64,000 nucleotides of DNA from Rhodanobacter sp. L36 (GTDB lineage: Bacteria; Pseudomonadota; Gammaproteobacteria; Xanthomonadales; Rhodanobacteraceae), in the NCBI RefSeq assembly GCF_009765755.1, contig NZ_LMUV01000011.1, positions 1,625,444 through 1,689,443 of the forward strand. The letters are read 5' to 3'. Under the pieces are notes generated by a model. That model was not told where the DNA came from. It was given only the letters and a program-made list of their open reading frames with translations, and did not search any database. Shown in pieces: positions 51,548 through 60,615 of the stretch; position 1 is the first letter of the stretch; the number at the start of each line of letters is the position of its first letter. A program made the position numbers and the translations under genes.

Positions 51548-52954
51548 TTGAAAATCTCGATCGGCAAGCGCCTGTTCTTCGCCGTGCTGCTGTCCATCGT
51601 GGCGGTCGGCGCGATCGGCGTGGGCTTGGTGCGCTGGCGACTGGCGGGTGATTTTTCGCAGTACGCCGCCAATATCGAAGTGCAACGACTGGACGGATTG
51701 ATTGGCGCGTTGACGGCGCAATACCGGCAGCACGCCGGTTGGTCGTTCGTGCCGACGCAACCGGACAATCAGCGAACCTGGTTGCGCGATGAACTCACGC
51801 GCGCGCAGGCCGCCCATGATGCGAAAGCCGCGGCGGCACCGTTGTCGCCGAGCCTCGGCTATCGCATCGGCCTGCTTGATCAGGATCAGCGCTATCTCGC
51901 CGGCGCGATTGCCAGCCCGGTGATGATCGCGGTGGCATCGATTGATACCCTGCGCCGGCCCATCGTCGTCGATGCACACACCGTCGGCTGGCTGGTGATC
52001 GTCAAACCGCAGAATCCCGACGATGGCTTGGCCGTCGCGTTTCTGGTCGAGCAGCAGAAAAGTTTGCTGGTGATCGCGGGCATCAGCGTATTGCTGAGTG
52101 CCCTGGCGGCGGCGTTGCTGGCGGCGCATTTCCGCAAGCCGGTGAAACAGCTGGTCGATGGCGCACGTCGGCTTGGTGAGGGGCAGTTCGATATGCGGCT
52201 GTCGATTCATCGCAGTGATGAGCTGGGCGAACTGGCCGATACCTTCAACCATGTCGCCGCGCGGCTGGAAGACACCGAGCGCTGGCGCCAGCAATGGGTG
52301 GCCGATACGTCGCATGAATTGCGCACGCCGCTGTCGGTGTTGCGCGTGCAGATGGAAGCGTTGCAGGACGGCATTCGCCGCGCCACGCCGGACACCATCG
52401 CGTTGATGCTGCGGCAGGTGCACGCATTGACCAAACTGGTCGACGAGTTGCACGAACTGGCAGGCGTGGATGAGGGGCAGCGACATTACGATATGGCTTG
52501 CGTCGATGCGTGGATGCTGGCGCGCGATGTCGCCGAAAGCTTCGCGGAGAAAATCCGCATCGCCGGATTGGCGCTGTCGATCGGGCCGGTGCCGACGCGC
52601 TCGCTCGTGCATGCCGATGCGAATCGCCTGTGCCAGGTCATCGGCAACCTGCTGGAAAACAGCGTGCGCTATACCGACGCCGGCGGGCTTATCCAACTGC
52701 ATGCCACGGTGATCCGGCACGAACTGCAGATCACGATGGACGACTCCGCGCCAGCTGTGCCGGCGGATTTGCTGGAGCGTCTGGGCGAGCGCTTCTTCCG
52801 CGTCGAGTCGTCGCGCAATCGCGCGCTTGGCGGCACGGGTCTTGGACTCGCGCTGAGTCGGCACATACTCGAAGCACACGGCGGACGTCTCGTGTTCACC
52901 GCATCGCCGCTCGGCGGTTTGCGCGCCACGCTCGTGTTGCCGGTGGAAGATTGA
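51548..52954 (+). CDS. baeS: BaeS-type sensor histidine kinase
   Basis: This is an inner-membrane kinase of about 468 residues. TM1 is RLFFAVLLSIVAVGAIGVGLV and TM2 is LLVIAGISVLLSALAAALLAAHF, framing a periplasmic sensor of some 150 residues. HAMP, the H-box DTSHELRTPLSVL, N-box LLENSVRYTDAGG, a DDSAPAVP box and G-box GGTGLGLALSRHILEAHGGR follow; the DSAP variant is a BaeS hallmark. The start is a TTG at 51548 with GGGGGCG upstream, chosen because it matches the family N-terminus; a longer TTG start at 51491 is possible. It overlaps baeR by one base. Confidence 0.9.
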   Translation: MKISIGKRLFFAVLLSIVAVGAIGVGLVRWRLAGDFSQYAANIEVQRLDGLIGALTAQYRQHAGWSFVPTQPDNQRTWLRDELTRAQAAHDAKAAAAPLSPSLGYRIGLLDQDQRYLAGAIASPVMIAVASIDTLRRPIVVDAHTVGWLVIVKPQNPDDGLAVAFLVEQQKSLLVIAGISVLLSALAAALLAAHFRKPVKQLVDGARRLGEGQFDMRLSIHRSDELGELADTFNHVAARLEDTERWRQQWVADTSHELRTPLSVLRVQMEALQDGIRRATPDTIALMLRQVHALTKLVDELHELAGVDEGQRHYDMACVDAWMLARDVAESFAEKIRIAGLALSIGPVPTRSLVHADANRLCQVIGNLLENSVRYTDAGGLIQLHATVIRHELQITMDDSAPAVPADLLERLGERFFRVESSRNRALGGTGLGLALSRHILEAHGGRLVFTASPLGGLRATLVLPVED

Positions 52955-53622
52955 TGACCACTTCCATCCTCATCGTCGAAGACGAAGGCGATCTCTCCTC
53001 GGTCATGCGTGACTACGTGACCGCAGCCGGTTACGCAGCGACGGTGATCGCCGATGGCGCCGAAGCGCTGGCGAGCGTGCGGCGCTCGGTGCCCGATCTG
53101 ATCGTGCTGGACGTCATGCTGCCGGGTCTCGATGGCCTGACGCTGTGCAAGGCGGTGCGCGCGTTTTCCGAGGTGCCGATCATCATGGTCACCGCGCGCG
53201 TACAGGAAATCGATCGACTGCTCGGCCTGGAAACGGGAGCGGACGATTACATGTGCAAGCCTTTCAGCCCGCGAGAAATGGTTGCGCGCATCAAGGCCAT
53301 CCTTCGTCGCGCGCGTGCAAACGACGCCGACGAGCAGCGACCTTTCGTCATCGACGAAGCTGCGTGCATCGTGCGCATTCACGCGCAGCCACTGGACCTG
53401 ACATCGGCCGAGTTCAACCTGCTCGCCGCGATGGCGCGGCGCCCCGGCGTGATCCATTCGCGCGCGCAACTGCTTGATGCGATCAGCCGCGACAACCTCG
53501 ACGCCACCGATCGCGCGATCGACAGCCATGTCAAAAACCTGCGCCGGAAAATCGCCGTGGCAATCCCGGATGTCGAAGTGATCCATTCCGTCTACGGACT
53601 CGGCTACCGCTTCGAGGTCTGA
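52954..53622 (+). CDS. baeR: BaeR-type OmpR-family response regulator
   Basis: The 222-residue protein has a receiver domain with acidic pocket ILIVEDEGDL, phospho-Asp in LIVLDVMLPGLDG, Thr in IMVTARVQ and Lys in DDYMCKPFSPREM. The DNA-binding winged helix contains LDLTSAEFNLLAAMARRPGVIHSRAQLLDA and RAIDSHVKNLRRKI, ending VIHSVYGLGYRFEV. Its ATG shares a base with the kinase stop (TGATG), so they are coupled. No mdtABC-type pump follows; the next gene is a secreted peptidase, which may be a target. Confidence 0.92.
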   Translation: MTTSILIVEDEGDLSSVMRDYVTAAGYAATVIADGAEALASVRRSVPDLIVLDVMLPGLDGLTLCKAVRAFSEVPIIMVTARVQEIDRLLGLETGADDYMCKPFSPREMVARIKAILRRARANDADEQRPFVIDEAACIVRIHAQPLDLTSAEFNLLAAMARRPGVIHSRAQLLDAISRDNLDATDRAIDSHVKNLRRKIAVAIPDVEVIHSVYGLGYRFEV

Positions 53623-53719
53623 CCGGCGTCGCGATGCGACGCCTCCCCACAATGTCTCCACATTCCCTTGCGACGCTGCTCTTCATCGACCACCGATGAA
53701 CCACGCGAGGAATAGAGAG

Positions 53720-54817
53720 ATGAGCATGAAAAAGAAAACAAAGCTGCGCATCACCGCGTTGACCGGCGCAGGCATGCTGTGCGGAGCGGCTATTGGATTG
53801 TTCGGCATGCCGGGCCACGCGCAATCCGGGCCGCCGCAGAAAGACATGCGCGTGGACAAGGCGATGCGCGCGGAAGTGATCGACGCCATCGTCGCGAACC
53901 TCGATCGTGCGTATGTCTTTCCGGACAAAGCGGCTGCGATGGCTACATCTCTGCGCGCACAACTGCAGCACGGCGATTTCGATGACATCAGCAGCGCCGA
54001 GACATTCGCCGACACACTGACCGACGCGCTGCAACGCGACAGTCACGACAAGCATCTCGAAGTGCGCTACTCCGAAGACGCGATACCGCCGACCTTCGAT
54101 CAGGGCGACTCGCCTGCAGACAAGACGGCGGAACTATCCGAAGCAAAACGCTTCAACTTCGGCTTCGCCAATGTCGACCGGTTGCCTACCGACATCGGCT
54201 ACATCGACCTGCATCAGTTCGGCAGGAAGGATCAGATCGCCACGCGCGTCGCCGCGAGCATGACGATGATGAGCGATACCAAGGCGCTGATCATCGACCT
54301 GCGTCATTGCAGCGGCGGCGATCCGGAAGGCGTGATGTTGTTCGCGAGTTATCTCTACGACCAACCCACGCATCTCAACGACGTCTACTGGCGTGACGAG
54401 AACCGTACCGAGCAGCGCTGGACGCAGGCGAGTGTGGTTGGCACGAAATACGGCGAAGCGCGGCCGATCTATCTGCTGACCAGCGCGGATACGTTTTCCG
54501 GCTGCGAGGATTTCGCCTATGCGCTGAAGAACAACAGGCGCGCGGTGTTGATCGGCGAGATCACTGGCGGTGGCGCGCATGCCGGCGCACCGCATCGGCT
54601 GGACGCGCACTTCATGATGTTCGTTCCGTCGGGCCGGCCGATCAGCCCGGTCACGCACACCGATTGGGAAAACGTCGGTGTGATTCCGAACGTCGAGAGT
54701 TCTGCAAAGAAGGCGCTTGTCATCGCGCAGATCGCCGTCATCAGGGACATGCTGAAGACCGAAACGGACCCGGTGTGGCAGCACAAAATGAAAGACCAGC
54801 TGCATGATCTGAATTGA
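53720..54817 (+). CDS. Exported S41 family peptidase
   Basis: This 365-residue protein has a signal peptide (KLRITALTGAGMLCGAAIGLFGMPGHA), an N-terminal helical domain (AEVIDAIVANLDRAYVFPDKAAAMA, the interphotoreceptor-retinoid-binding-protein/tail-protease type), and the S41 catalytic core DTKALIIDLRHCSGGDPEGVMLFASYL with the nucleophile Ser in YLLTSADTFSGCEDFAYALKN. There is no obvious PDZ domain, so it may not be a processive tail-specific protease. AGG lies nine bases before the ATG at 53720. It follows baeR by about 97 bases. Confidence 0.87.
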   Translation: MSMKKKTKLRITALTGAGMLCGAAIGLFGMPGHAQSGPPQKDMRVDKAMRAEVIDAIVANLDRAYVFPDKAAAMATSLRAQLQHGDFDDISSAETFADTLTDALQRDSHDKHLEVRYSEDAIPPTFDQGDSPADKTAELSEAKRFNFGFANVDRLPTDIGYIDLHQFGRKDQIATRVAASMTMMSDTKALIIDLRHCSGGDPEGVMLFASYLYDQPTHLNDVYWRDENRTEQRWTQASVVGTKYGEARPIYLLTSADTFSGCEDFAYALKNNRRAVLIGEITGGGAHAGAPHRLDAHFMMFVPSGRPISPVTHTDWENVGVIPNVESSAKKALVIAQIAVIRDMLKTETDPVWQHKMKDQLHDLN

Positions 54818-54864
54818 ATCGCGCGCGGTTGGCCTTGCATACGGCGCGTCGCAGTTCTTCAAGA

Positions 54865-54891
54865 AAGAGGGCCGCATCATGCGGCCCTCTT
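54865..54891. terminator. Bidirectional hairpin between S41 and S53 genes
   Basis: A 12-base-pair stem AAGAGGGCCGCA/TGCGGCCCTCTT with a three-base loop lies between the two convergent stop codons. Short T-rich flanks on both sides suit a shared terminator. Confidence 0.8.
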
Positions 54892-54911
54892 CGTGTGTTG
54901 CCTCGTGCGAT

Positions 54912-56645
54912 TTATTGCGTGAGTGCGTTGATCAGCGCCGCGCCTTGCGGGCTGCCCCAGCCGGTGACGAGATCGAAGCCGGCCACGGCCTTGAAGCCGC
55001 TGCCGCTGCCTTCCTGCGGCGGATTGCTGCCGCTGGTGATGTCGTGGAACTGGCTGGTGTGACCCGCGCCGAGACCGAGGTTGTAGATCTGCGTGTTGAC
55101 GAAACCGACCGGGCTTTTGCCATTGCTGGCCGCTTGCTGATTGGCCAGTGCGAGCAGGCCAGCCCAGCGCGGTGCGGCAAAGCTGGTGCCGCCGTAGCCG
55201 GTTTCGAACTTGCCGTTGCTCACGGTCGGGTTGTCGAAGTTCGCTTCGGCCGACACATCCGGATCGTTGCGCAGTGTGGTCGACCCCTTGTTGGTGCTGG
55301 TGATCACGCCGGACAGTTTCTGGTACGCGGGGATATTGTCCTTCGACGCCTTGTAGTAACCGCCGCTGCTGCCGGACCAGCCGGTCTCCGACGTCCACGA
55401 ACCGTTCGGCCCGCTGGTGGTGAGGTCGGTACCGCCGACGTCGAGGATGTTGGGATCGAGCGACGGCGCATCCCATGTCGATGCGTTATACGCGCCGTAG
55501 TCGCCGGTGGCGTTGAGGAAGGTTTGTCCCTGCGCGGCGAACTGCTTGTAGATGGCGTCGTCCGATGCGCCGAAATCACCGCCGCCCCACGAACTGCTGA
55601 TCACCTTGGCGGTGTTGTCCGAGGCCATGCGGTTGAGGATGTCGGTGGCGCTGTCGCCTTCGTAGAACACCACTTTCGACAGGCCCGGCGCCATGCCGAT
55701 CACATTGACGATGTCGAGCACCTGCTCGCCGTCGTCGCAGGTGCTGGTGCCGCTGCCATCGCCGGCATCGCACACGCCGCTGTAGCCGTTGACCAGCACG
55801 TTGGTGATCGACACCGTCGAGTGCATGCCGGTCTTCGTGTAGTACAGCGTCACGTCGGCGGACTTGTAGCCGTCGTAGGAGAAGATGCCCACGGTCTGAC
55901 CGGCGCCGGTGAGCGCGCCGGAACCGTAGTACGCGGCACGCATGTCGCTGGGCAGGTATTCGCCCGACGGACCCGAGCCGTGCGTGCGCGCGATGGCGTT
56001 CATGTGTTGCACGTTGTCGCCGTGCAGCAGGTGGTTGTGCGGCGGGTTGACGTTGGTCAGCCCCTTGATGTCGAGCAGCGGCACGGGGAGATCGAGCGTG
56101 GGTTCGCGATCCGGCGCGAAGAAATTCCGGTTCTGCGTCGGGTGGCGATAGTTGCCGATCTGCACGTGCATGGCGCGGTTGATGGTGGCGACGGAGCCCT
56201 GCACATCCACCACGTGGCGATTGGGCACGGTCTGCGTCACGGTGAGGCCGTTCGATTTTGCCCATGCGACCACGGCGTCGTAATCCTGCTGGGTCGCGCC
56301 GAAGCGGCTGGTGAATTCTTCCGGCGACAGGTAGTGGCGATAGTTCGGACTCTGCGGATTCTGGATCTGCGCCAGCAACGCATCGAGCCCGGCTTCGTCG
56401 CGCAACGGCAGCACCAGCGCGAGTTTCAGTGTCTGCGCTTGCGCCATGCTGCCCACCGGCGCGGCTTGGCCGGTGGCGACTTCGGTCGGCACGGCGGCAC
56501 TCATGACATGGTTCTGGCCGGCGGCGACGGTAGCTGCCTGCGCCGTGGCGCCGAACGCCAAGGCGCTGGCGATCATCAAGCAGGGCAGGGTTTTCTTCAG
56601 ACCGGAAAGGCCACGAATGCGGGTGTTGATCGGCAATGAATTCAC
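54912..56645 (-). CDS. Secreted S53 family acid peptidase (sedolisin/kumamolisin-like)
   Basis: This 577-residue exported pro-enzyme has a signal peptide, an S53 pro-domain (residues about 70-200: LALVLPLRDEAGLDALLAQIQNPQSPNYRHYLSPEEFTSRFG) and a catalytic domain. The Glu-Asp pair is in CDDGEQVLDIVNVIG, the oxyanion Asp in FLNATGDYGAYN and Ser in YGGTSFAAPRWAGLLAL; the calcium site is near DLVTGWGSPQG. Sedolisins work at low pH outside the cell. The GTG at 56645 is chosen because AGGAGAG stands seven to eight bases upstream; a longer frame to 56708 has no such support. Confidence 0.92.
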   Translation of the reverse strand: MNSLPINTRIRGLSGLKKTLPCLMIASALAFGATAQAATVAAGQNHVMSAAVPTEVATGQAAPVGSMAQAQTLKLALVLPLRDEAGLDALLAQIQNPQSPNYRHYLSPEEFTSRFGATQQDYDAVVAWAKSNGLTVTQTVPNRHVVDVQGSVATINRAMHVQIGNYRHPTQNRNFFAPDREPTLDLPVPLLDIKGLTNVNPPHNHLLHGDNVQHMNAIARTHGSGPSGEYLPSDMRAAYYGSGALTGAGQTVGIFSYDGYKSADVTLYYTKTGMHSTVSITNVLVNGYSGVCDAGDGSGTSTCDDGEQVLDIVNVIGMAPGLSKVVFYEGDSATDILNRMASDNTAKVISSSWGGGDFGASDDAIYKQFAAQGQTFLNATGDYGAYNASTWDAPSLDPNILDVGGTDLTTSGPNGSWTSETGWSGSSGGYYKASKDNIPAYQKLSGVITSTNKGSTTLRNDPDVSAEANFDNPTVSNGKFETGYGGTSFAAPRWAGLLALANQQAASNGKSPVGFVNTQIYNLGLGAGHTSQFHDITSGSNPPQEGSGSGFKAVAGFDLVTGWGSPQGAALINALTQ

Positions 56646-56929
56646 TATCCATCTCTCCTTGTTATTGGATTCAATCGACGCCGAATCGGCGTCGCGTTGG
56701 TCGTGCACTGCCCCCTGTGCGTTGCTGCAGCCCGATCGAATGTAGTGCGCCGTTGCGGCGTTGGGCTTGGTTGCAATTACTTGCGCACGGTGTTGTGAAC
56801 CGTCCCGGCAAAACCGAAACGCGGCTGCGTATTTCTCGCCACAACTTGCGCGTTAATTCATTGCAGGTTTAGTTGCGTGAAGACATCGAGCCGTTTGATG
56901 TGCGCGAGATGCTCGCGTGGCGCGTGAAC
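56646..56929. other. Promoter region of the S53 peptidase
   Basis: The 284 bases contain no gene or strong hairpin. They lie upstream of the S53 gene and downstream of the di-haem peroxidase gene, both on the minus strand. I see no clear promoter consensus. Confidence 0.4.
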
Positions 56930-58375
56930 TCAGCGCTCTGCTGATGCCTTAGCATTGTTTGCGGTCGTACCACTCGACTGAGGCGTCTTTTGCGCGTAGC
57001 CATCGTCCAGCGTGTGGAGGAAGGCGATGATGTCGCGGATGTCGAGATCGGTGAGCGCGGGCTTGTCGCCGGGCTTGAGGTTGAGCGGAAAGTCCTTGAC
57101 GTCGACGTTGCCTTGCAGCGGTTTCGGAATGTCGTCGTAGAGCGCGAGTTTTCCGTCGGCATCGCGAGGATAGATTTCATCCGGCTGCACGCTGCGCAGA
57201 TTGTAGAAATCCAGCACCTGCTTCAGCGTGGTGTACACGCCGTTGTGAAAGAACACCGAACGACGGTCGACGTTGCGCAGCGTCGGGGTGAGAAACATCC
57301 CGCAGTACTGCGTCTGCTGCGCGAGGTCCTTGCGGATCGGGCCGCACAGGCCGAGATCGTGGAACGCGGGATTCTTGTTGGCCGGCAGGTGCGGATTGCG
57401 CGGCACGCCAAGCGCTTCGTACTGCGTGTCGGTGAACAGCGGCGGCAAACCATCGCGGCTGGGCTGGCTCAGATGGCACGCGGCGCAGTTGCCTTTTTGC
57501 GGATCGTTGAACAGCTGCATGCCCCGCGCTTCGGTCGCGCTGAGTTTCGCGTTGCCCTGCAGCCACGCGTCGTACTTGCTGCTGAAGGCGTGGAACGACG
57601 GATCTTCGATCTGGTATCGCACCAGTGCGAACATCGCTTCGGACACGAGCCGGTCGGTATCGTTGAAGATGGTCGGGCCGAACAGCTGGAGGAAGGTCGA
57701 TCGGTAGTCGGCGCGGTCGAGCGCGTGGGCGATGGTCGCCACGCTGTCGTTGGCCATTTCCATCGGATCGAGCGCAGGCAGAAATGCCTGCCGCTGCAGC
57801 GAGTCGGCGCGACCGTCCCAGAACAAACCTCCTTGCGGAACCATGGCGGTGGCCTGCGTGGTGCCGGCGGTTTTCTGCGCGCGCGGATCGCCGCTGGTGG
57901 AAGCGGCAACAGCATTGAGATTCACCGGCACATCGTCCGGCCCGGTGTCGGGACCGATGCTGAAAGGTTGTTGCCGATAGAGATACGTCAGCGACGGCGG
58001 CGGCCGATTGCCGAAGTTTTTCAGATCGCGTCCCCCCGGTTGCACGACGAGATCGTTGGGCGGGTTGTATGCGCGATTCGGGCTGTGGCACGACGCACAG
58101 GATTGCTTGTGCGACGCTGAAAGCGATGTATCGAAAAATAATTGCCTGCCCAGTTGGGCCACTGCGCTCAGCGGCTGCGTCGATGGAACATTCAACGACA
58201 CGGAATGCGGATTGCTGCCGTCCGGCGCAGCGGTTGCGATGGCTGTTTGCGCCACGGCATTGCGGTTCGCCGTGAAACCCATCACGCACAACACAGTGAA
58301 GACGGGAGCGAACTTCAGCCGGTGAATCCAGCTGCGCGATGCGGTGTGTCGAGTCGAGCAAACGGCAAAGGGCAA
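56930..58375 (-). CDS. Exported di-haem cytochrome c peroxidase/MauG-type protein
   Basis: The protein has two class I haem domains with motifs QSCASCHSPNRAYNP and GNCAACHLSQPSRDG, plus the family blocks QLGRQLFFDTSLS, MVPQGGLFWDGRADSLQRQAFLPALDPMEM, TPTLRNVDRRSVFFHNGVYTTLKQVLDFYN and DLDIRDIIAFLHTLDDGY. Members reduce peroxide or oxidise protein substrates in the periplasm. The start is unclear: no ATG or GTG precedes the apparent signal peptide (LKFAPVFTVLCVMGFTANRNAVAQ), so I give a TTG at 58375. The gene follows the phosphoesterase gene in the same direction but behind a strong terminator. Confidence 0.82.
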   Translation of the reverse strand: MPFAVCSTRHTASRSWIHRLKFAPVFTVLCVMGFTANRNAVAQTAIATAAPDGSNPHSVSLNVPSTQPLSAVAQLGRQLFFDTSLSASHKQSCASCHSPNRAYNPPNDLVVQPGGRDLKNFGNRPPPSLTYLYRQQPFSIGPDTGPDDVPVNLNAVAASTSGDPRAQKTAGTTQATAMVPQGGLFWDGRADSLQRQAFLPALDPMEMANDSVATIAHALDRADYRSTFLQLFGPTIFNDTDRLVSEAMFALVRYQIEDPSFHAFSSKYDAWLQGNAKLSATEARGMQLFNDPQKGNCAACHLSQPSRDGLPPLFTDTQYEALGVPRNPHLPANKNPAFHDLGLCGPIRKDLAQQTQYCGMFLTPTLRNVDRRSVFFHNGVYTTLKQVLDFYNLRSVQPDEIYPRDADGKLALYDDIPKPLQGNVDVKDFPLNLKPGDKPALTDLDIRDIIAFLHTLDDGYAQKTPQSSGTTANNAKASAER

Positions 58376-58414
58376 GAGTAGAAATCCGGTTGTGAAACGA
58401 TGGACGCACTCACG

Positions 58415-58453
58415 AAAAAATCCCTGCTGCGATCCGAAGGCCGCAGCAGGGAT
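58415..58453 (-). terminator. Rho-independent terminator of the phosphoesterase gene
   Basis: On the minus strand the 12-base-pair stem ATCCCTGCTGCG/CGCAGCAGGGAT with a 10-base loop is followed by six T. It lies 13 bases after the phosphoesterase stop and falls inside the upstream region of the peroxidase gene. Confidence 0.95.
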
Positions 58454-58466
58454 GTCGGTGTTGCGA

Positions 58467-60272
58467 TTACAAGGCTTTGTTCGAATGCACGGCGACCTGC
58501 GTGTCCTGCGCCAGGCGCGGATCGATCGGACGCTCGACACGCGTGCCGAGGTTGGGGTCCAGGTAGATCGGACGCACCATGGTGAACTGGTCACGGTTGA
58601 AGTCGAACATGCTCATGATGCTCCCGGCATTCGCATCGTTCGAACCCTGGCCGATGCGCTGGCCACCGAGCCAGTTGTCCTCGATGAAACGCACCACGGA
58701 GGACTGCGAGACGCGGGTATCGTCGACATAGTTGGAACGCGCGTAAGGCGAGATCAACAGGAACGGCACGCGTGTGCCGGGGCCGCAGCGGCCGTTGACG
58801 ACACCCCCGTTCACGCCGATGCCCGGTTGCGCATTCGGGCCGGTGCACTGGCCGTGCCCGTTGAGCTGATCGGCGCCGGTAACCGAACCTTCCGCGGTGG
58901 TCGCATCGAACGACGAGGTGGTCGGCGATGCATAGCGATGGTCGTACCAGCCATCGGAATCGTCGTAAGTGATGATGATAGCGGTGCTCTTCCAATCCGG
59001 CTGCTGCTCGATGAAATTGACCACCTTGACCACGAACGCCTGCTCGTCGAGCGGATCGGAATTGCCCGGATGCGCATCGCCCACCGACGGCGCCTTGATG
59101 TAGCTGACTGAGGGGAAATTGCCCGAGTTCACCGCCGCGTAGAAATCGTTCACGTCGTACGCGTGGTGCACCGGCGTCGCGCTGGCGTCTTTCGGATCGA
59201 CGTAGCCGATCTGCTCAACCGAGGTTGGACGTGCGTGCGTCGGATTCGATGTGGTTGCGTAGTACTGGAACCAGGCGTGATGCGGAACATAGTCACCCTT
59301 GGTCGAGTTGAGCACGCTGGAGAACGTGCTGCGCGTGCAGCCGGTGCTGCCGTTGGCGTTGACGGCGGTGAGATCGAAGCCGCCCATGAAGCCACCCCAG
59401 GTCAGGTTGCGAGCGTTCAACAGGTCGCCGATGTTTTTCGATGTCATGCGCACCGTGCTGCTCGCCGAAGAGCAGGCGTCGTAGGCCGGATCGGTGTCGC
59501 CGATCAGTGTGAGGCCGCCCTGACCATCCGGCACGGACGAGGTGGAACCCACCACCGCCTGCGCACCGTTGGTGGTGCCGGAAACCACTTCCAGCGCGCC
59601 TTGTGTCGATGGGCCATAGGTATCCGTATAGGCGTTGTCGTTCAGCGCGAAATGCTGGGCGTAGTTCCACATCGCGGTGACGGTGTTGCCGTCGTAATAC
59701 GCCATCACCAGGCCGTGCGTGCCGAACGTACCCGCGTTGCTCACCGTGTTGTTGCCGGTGTAGAGCGGGAACAGATCCGATGCGCCGTTATCGTAGGCCT
59801 GCTCCTCCGGCGTGTACGAATGATTCTGGCCTTCGGTATTGGCCTGCGTGCGATCAAGGCGGAATGGATTGACTGCATTGACGCCGTTGGCCGCATTGAG
59901 TGCGTTCGGATTCTGGGTCAGCAATTCCGGCGTCAGGCCCTGCACGGCGGGCGTAGCCGGATCGGCGTTGAACACCGGTTCGCCGACGGGATTCGACGCC
60001 ACCGGATAGGTGCCGAAGTAATGATCGAACGAGCGGTTCTCGCCGAAGATCACCACCACGTGCTTGATCGGCGTGGCAGTGGCGACGGCGTCCTGCGGCG
60101 TAATGCGTGACGGGCCTATGGGCGCCGCAACCGGACCAGAAGGCTTGGTCGGAGCCGGAATGACCGACTTGCCCAAGGGCGATGGCACCTGCGCGGAAAC
60201 GGCGAGCGCCAGGCTCATCGAGGCGATCGACGCGCACAACAGCGTCTTGCGGAATACATGACGGCGAAACAT
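58467..60272 (-). CDS. Exported phosphoesterase (phospholipase C/AcpA acid phosphatase family)
   Basis: This 601-residue enzyme has a signal peptide (KTLLCASIASMSLALAVSAQ). The phosphoesterase metal site is seen in IKHVVVIFGENRSFDHYFGTYP, the acidic cluster in IIITYDDSDGWYDH, and GPGTRVPFLLISPYARSNYVD near the C-terminus. It resembles the phospholipase C/acid phosphatase superfamily (AcpA), which cleaves phosphate esters outside the cytoplasm. AGGAG precedes the ATG at 60272. Together with the peptidases nearby it suggests nutrient release from macromolecules. Confidence 0.9.
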   Translation of the reverse strand: MFRRHVFRKTLLCASIASMSLALAVSAQVPSPLGKSVIPAPTKPSGPVAAPIGPSRITPQDAVATATPIKHVVVIFGENRSFDHYFGTYPVASNPVGEPVFNADPATPAVQGLTPELLTQNPNALNAANGVNAVNPFRLDRTQANTEGQNHSYTPEEQAYDNGASDLFPLYTGNNTVSNAGTFGTHGLVMAYYDGNTVTAMWNYAQHFALNDNAYTDTYGPSTQGALEVVSGTTNGAQAVVGSTSSVPDGQGGLTLIGDTDPAYDACSSASSTVRMTSKNIGDLLNARNLTWGGFMGGFDLTAVNANGSTGCTRSTFSSVLNSTKGDYVPHHAWFQYYATTSNPTHARPTSVEQIGYVDPKDASATPVHHAYDVNDFYAAVNSGNFPSVSYIKAPSVGDAHPGNSDPLDEQAFVVKVVNFIEQQPDWKSTAIIITYDDSDGWYDHRYASPTTSSFDATTAEGSVTGADQLNGHGQCTGPNAQPGIGVNGGVVNGRCGPGTRVPFLLISPYARSNYVDDTRVSQSSVVRFIEDNWLGGQRIGQGSNDANAGSIMSMFDFNRDQFTMVRPIYLDPNLGTRVERPIDPRLAQDTQVAVHSNKAL

Positions 60273-60615
60273 AGGGAACTCCTGTTGAGAGATGCAACGG
60301 GACGGGCTGACCGGAAAGAGTGGGCCGCGGCGGCATCCATGCACGCCATGTATTGCGCGAGTCCTCGCAGGACCACGCGCGGCGCTGAAGGGATTTCAAC
60401 ATCCGTAGATGAACATTCCGAGACAGTCTCGCGTCTGATGGGCCGTCCATTCGCAACGGTGGCCTGAAGTGTCGACGCCGGTGTGATGACTGCAAGAAGC
60501 TGCGGAAAATCGAACGATCGATGTGACGGCGCAAGCAGCAATTGGCGGGACTGCCGAGGTCGCGATCAGGGTTTACCATGCGTGATTCGCAAGAACGTGT
60601 TCTCAGGAGATCGAC
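60273..60615. other. Divergent intergenic region
   Basis: The 343 bases separate the phosphoesterase gene (leftward) from the PEP-mutase-family gene (rightward) and must hold both promoters. No consensus pair, repeat or protein-like frame stands out. Confidence 0.4.

Noticed and set aside
50588..52879. 763-codon minus-strand frame across the aldo/keto reductase and sensor kinase genes
   Set aside because: It spans two well-supported genes on the opposite strand and its translation is low-quality Arg/His/Gln-rich sequence.
54879..56639. 586-codon plus-strand frame opposite the S53 peptidase
   Set aside because: Val/Gly/Arg-rich shadow of a gene with an intact sedolisin active site.
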